From: Anomaloglossus baeobatrachus | Taxonomy: Eukaryota > Chordata > Amphibia > Anura > Aromobatidae | NCBI RefSeq assembly: GCF_048569485.1 | Contig: NC_134358.1 | Span: forward strand, 243,410,404-243,474,403 | Direction: 5' to 3' | DNA: 64,000 nucleotides | In this document: in pieces, positions 61,010 through 64,000 of the stretch | How the letters are laid out: each line of letters opens with the position of its first letter | Numbering within the stretch: position 1 is the stretch's first letter | The notes under the pieces: generated by a model | What the model was told of the DNA's origin: nothing | The model's input: only the letters and a program-made list of their open reading frames with translations | Database searches by the model: none | Translations under genes and position numbers: made by a program

Positions 61010-61625
61010 TATACTATATTTTTTGTTTGAGGACGCACCGGATTATAAGAAGCACCCCAAATTTAGAGAGAAAAAAAGGTAAAAAAAATAAAAATGGGGT
61101 CCATCTTATACTCCGGTGTTGTTTTACCGGAGGGCAGCGGTGGTGGAGTGGGATCACAGGAGGCAGAGGCTGTGCTAGCAGCAGCGGCAGGTCAGTGACA
61201 GTGTCAGCGGCAGGTCAGTGGCAGCGGCTGGCTAGTGGTGGAGCAGGCCGGTGCAGTGAGTGTCCCAGTCTGTCTACAGTCCCGATTCAAATGATGGCGC
61301 TTGGAGCGGCGCGTGCGCAGATGGAGCTCTATTCCAAAAGCTTCATCTGCGCATGCGCTGACTCCTGGCCCCATCATTTGAAACCGGGACTGCGGACAGA
61401 TTGAGACACTCGCCACACAGCCACCACAGTCCGCCTACCCACAACAGAGAGGCAGCCGGGACAGAGAGGCAGCCGGCACTGACAGGCACCCGGCCGCCCG
61501 CACACAGAACTGCACAGACCCCCCCCTCCCCGGTAAGCTATATACGGATTTTAAGACTCATCCCTCATTTTTCTCCCAAACTTTTGTGAGGAAAAGTGTG
61601 TCTTATGATCCGAAAAATGCGGTAA
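61010..61625. mobile_element. Hairpin MITE (GGATTATAAG family)
   Basis: ACGCACCGGATTATAAG on the left faces CTTATGATCCGAAAAATGCG on the right, with inverse pairs further inside (CCAAATTTAGAG and AACTTTTGTGAG regions). A CpG-rich inverted pair (GGCGCTTGGAGCG region, 61,280-61,380) is in the centre. Confidence 0.55.
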
Positions 61626-61629
61626 TTAT

Positions 61630-62700
61630 TCTTCATCAATATTACAGCAGTGTAATATGTTTCATCCCTCTTCAGATACATCCATTTATCTGTGGACAGG
61701 AAGTCAGTCTCTGACTTCCTGTGCACCACAGGATGGCATAATCGCCTATGGAATCCCTCCTTGACCCTCTGTGTGTTCTCCCTGCAGCTTAAGATATTGG
61801 TGAGGAGTAATGAAGCTGTCTTAAAAGAAAACTGTGGCAGCCATCACTCTGCTTTGGTGAAATAAAACGGAGCTGTGATAGGTTGATATAGGCAGCACAC
61901 AGGTTTTGGGTTTTTTTTTTTAGACAGATGCTTATATAACAGGACAACCAATTCATATACATTTAGGCTCTGCTGCATGAATCAAGGGAAAACTGATCTA
62001 TTGCTGGCTGCCATTCGATAAGAGTAAGAACATTATGCATCACATGGCGTATGGCATTGGATGCGATATGCTAAAGACCCTCGGCTCGTTCTCTGTTGTG
62101 AGAATGAACTGAGTGTCATTCACAGTGCTCCAATTCTCTTGAATGGGTGAATGTGATCACATGATGAGAAGATGGAGAGATTAATCTTTCCATCTTCTCC
62201 ATTGCCTGTCTCTGTATATATCGGACTGTCCTAAGCTGTTATCAATGCAGTTCAATGTTTCACTCGCACCCATAGACTTCTATGGGAGTGCATGATCCAA
62301 GACATGCTTCCACACACATGCTGCGATTTTTTTTCTTTCTTCTTCTTCAGTCCTATAAGAGCTGAGGAAAAACTCGCAGATCTGACCCGCATCATTGACT
62401 AACTTTGGTCCGAGTGCAATGCCAGATTTTCTCACATTGCACTTGTCAGAGTTATGCACTCATCTGACCTTGGCCTTATAGAGAGACTTTGGCATCGGGG
62501 TACATGAAGTTTCCTTTATGGAAACCATATTAGAGGGGAGAAAGATTCAAGATGACAGACAAGCCAGACATGGCACCGCTACTACAACCAGTATACACGA
62601 GCCTTTCCCTAGTGGAGCCAGTCTGCTCTCCATAGCTTGTCACTATTAGTGCGCTGCTTAAAGTGCAAGTAAGGATCCATTTGGATGAGCCAACTGTGGC
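61630..62700. other. Intronic or intergenic sequence without recognised feature
   Basis: No further SLC35B3 exon could be recognised between 60,667 and 64,000. Confidence 0.5.
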
Positions 62701-62705
62701 CTTAA

Positions 62706-63312
62706 AGGAAACCCGTCAGGTAACTTGTGTTCTAACCTAGAAGCGGTGTGATGTGTGGCTACCCATCCCTGTGTTGTATTATTGTGTAATGTGAATAAAA
62801 ATGTGTTATTACTTATGTGTACCCTATATAAATGATCAGGGTCTCTAGCCCCATGGGCGTCGCATCACCCTGTGGGCGTTCGCATTTTTTCCTTGGTATT
62901 GCACCTGTGGGCGTGATGCCATGCATTTACATCAGCAACGTGACAGTCACTATTTCAGATCTCGCGCATGCGCACTTACCATTCCCGCAGCCTTGCTTGC
63001 TTCTCGTCTTTAGACGCTCTCTGCGCATGCTCAGAAGATTCCTGCGGTTCCGGTCATGCACAGAGCACGTCTGAAGACGAGAAGCAAGCATCCCGAAAAC
63101 AAGGCTGCGGGAATGGGAAGTGCGCATGCGTGGCCATCTTTGTCCTCCTTCTTCTGAAGCTAGTGTGGTTGACTCGTTCTATGTCATCTATGCTAGCCAA
63201 CATTGAGGTCCCGCGCAGGCGCACTACAATACTTTGATCTGCCCTACATCCGATCAGTCTGCTCCGCACCGACCGTTAGTTGAGTATTATAAACATCCGG
63301 TGTCGGATTCCC
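62706..63312. mobile_element. TTAA-flanked MITE, eroded
   Basis: TTAA at both edges (62702-62705 and 63313-63316) with AGGAAACCCGTCAGG on the left and GTCGGATTCCC on the right. It carries inverted GAAGACGAGAAGCAAGC and CTTGCTTCTCGTCTTTAGAC copies in the centre. Confidence 0.55.
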
Positions 63313-63610
63313 TTAAAAATGAGTTATTTTGATGTCTGTATTCACGCCACAAGCCACACATTACAGACTAGGAGTTCTGCCCTAGGGGACTTTGACTGGA
63401 AGATACTACACAGTACTTGTCTTCTTAAAAGGTTCCTCCCACCTTCATATGTGGATTTTGTCAGATAGTGCGTGTTTAGTTTTGCAGTTTACGGTTTATT
63501 AAAATTTGCAGCATTTTTTGAGATATACGGTAACCACTTTACATTTCTTTTGTTTCTAGGCCATTGCCTAAGACCCCGACCGCTGCTGCTGTTTAGCTTG
63601 GAAACACTAA

Positions 63611-64000
63611 GGCCCTGTGCGCACTTGCCGGTTTTTGCCGCGGATTTCCTGCGGTTTTGCTGCATGTTTCGCTGTAGAAAATGTTCATAACATCTCTGCA
63701 GTGAATCACCAGCAAAACCTATGGGAAAAAAAAAATGCTGTGCGCACTATGCGGAATGTGACAGCTGCATGTTTTCCTGCGGGATTCCCGCAGCAAAAAC
63801 AATTGCATGTAACTTCTTTTCCGCACGTCGCTGCGGGATTTCACTCCATTGACTGCAATGTAATCGTGAAATCCCGCAGGGAATAACTCAGGCAGCAAAT
63901 TCTGTGCGGTTCACTGCATTTTCCTGCGTTATTCCCTCCGGTATTTCGCGGTTTACCTGCGGTAATGTTCAGCACTGCCTGCGGTTTGCAGAGAAGTGAT
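63611..64000. mobile_element. GGCCCTGTGCGCAC element running off the window
   Basis: Starts after TAA (63608) with GGCCCTGTGCGCACTTGCCGG. The interior GTTTTGCTGCATGTTTCGCTG matches the inverse of the 43.5-kb copy at high identity. The right end is beyond 64,000. Confidence 0.7.

Noticed and set aside
61003-61404. 133-codon frame downstream of the SLC35B3 exon
   Set aside because: It does not resemble the expected next exon and lies in a hairpin MITE.

Overview
This window looks like intergenic and intronic DNA from a large vertebrate genome, most likely a frog. The reasons are one recognisable vertebrate exon (SLC35B3-like), a nearly whole CR1-type LINE, two nearly whole Tc1-like transposons, many TTA- and TTAA-flanked hairpin MITEs, Helitron ends, solo LTR fossils and long mini- and microsatellites. 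The species cannot be named from sequence alone, and no database search was possible. There are no bacterial operons, CRISPR arrays or RNA genes that I can support.

Layout. 1-3.3 kb: LTR-like stub, a truncated MITE, a TTA-flanked MITE, a foldback repeat and an unexplained 163-codon open frame. 3.3-7.3 kb: CR1-like LINE whose 3' tail is split by a MITE. 7.3-12.5 kb: a hAT-like foldback element, TTA and TTAA elements and a solo LTR. 12.5-16.1 kb: a second solo LTR, then about 2.3 kb of 27-bp minisatellite. 16.4-18.2 kb: one hairpin element holding three younger ones. 19-23.5 kb: an eroded Tc1-like element split by two back-to-back MITEs. 23.5-27.5 kb: a satellite of 573-bp units, three and a bit copies in one direction and nearly four in the other. 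27.9-36 kb: Ty3/gypsy-like RT fossils, a TTAA element with a nested MITE, and more MITEs. 36-43.6 kb: Tc1 pieces, a Helitron end, an L2-like tail, a nearly whole Tc1 element inside a GATA repeat, and a third LTR carrying a 492-bp insertion. 44-48.6 kb: MITEs, including one with perfect 85-bp arms, and a reverse Helitron end. 49.1-51.4 kb: a GC-rich block with CRE, ETS and CCAAT motifs, followed at once by a 1.85-kb minisatellite. 51.6-58.3 kb: large TTA elements, a hAT-like element with an 8-bp duplication and a second Tc1 element. 59.5-64 kb: a MITE ending just before the SLC35B3 exon, two more hairpin elements and a MITE running off the end.

Only the exon at 60,411-60,666 is convincing host coding sequence. 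If the GC-rich block at 49.1-49.4 kb is its promoter (inference), the first intron would be about 11 kb and would contain the large minisatellite. The main biological story is repeat layering: TTA-targeting elements repeatedly insert at each other's target duplications, and several unrelated-looking elements share the same internal modules.
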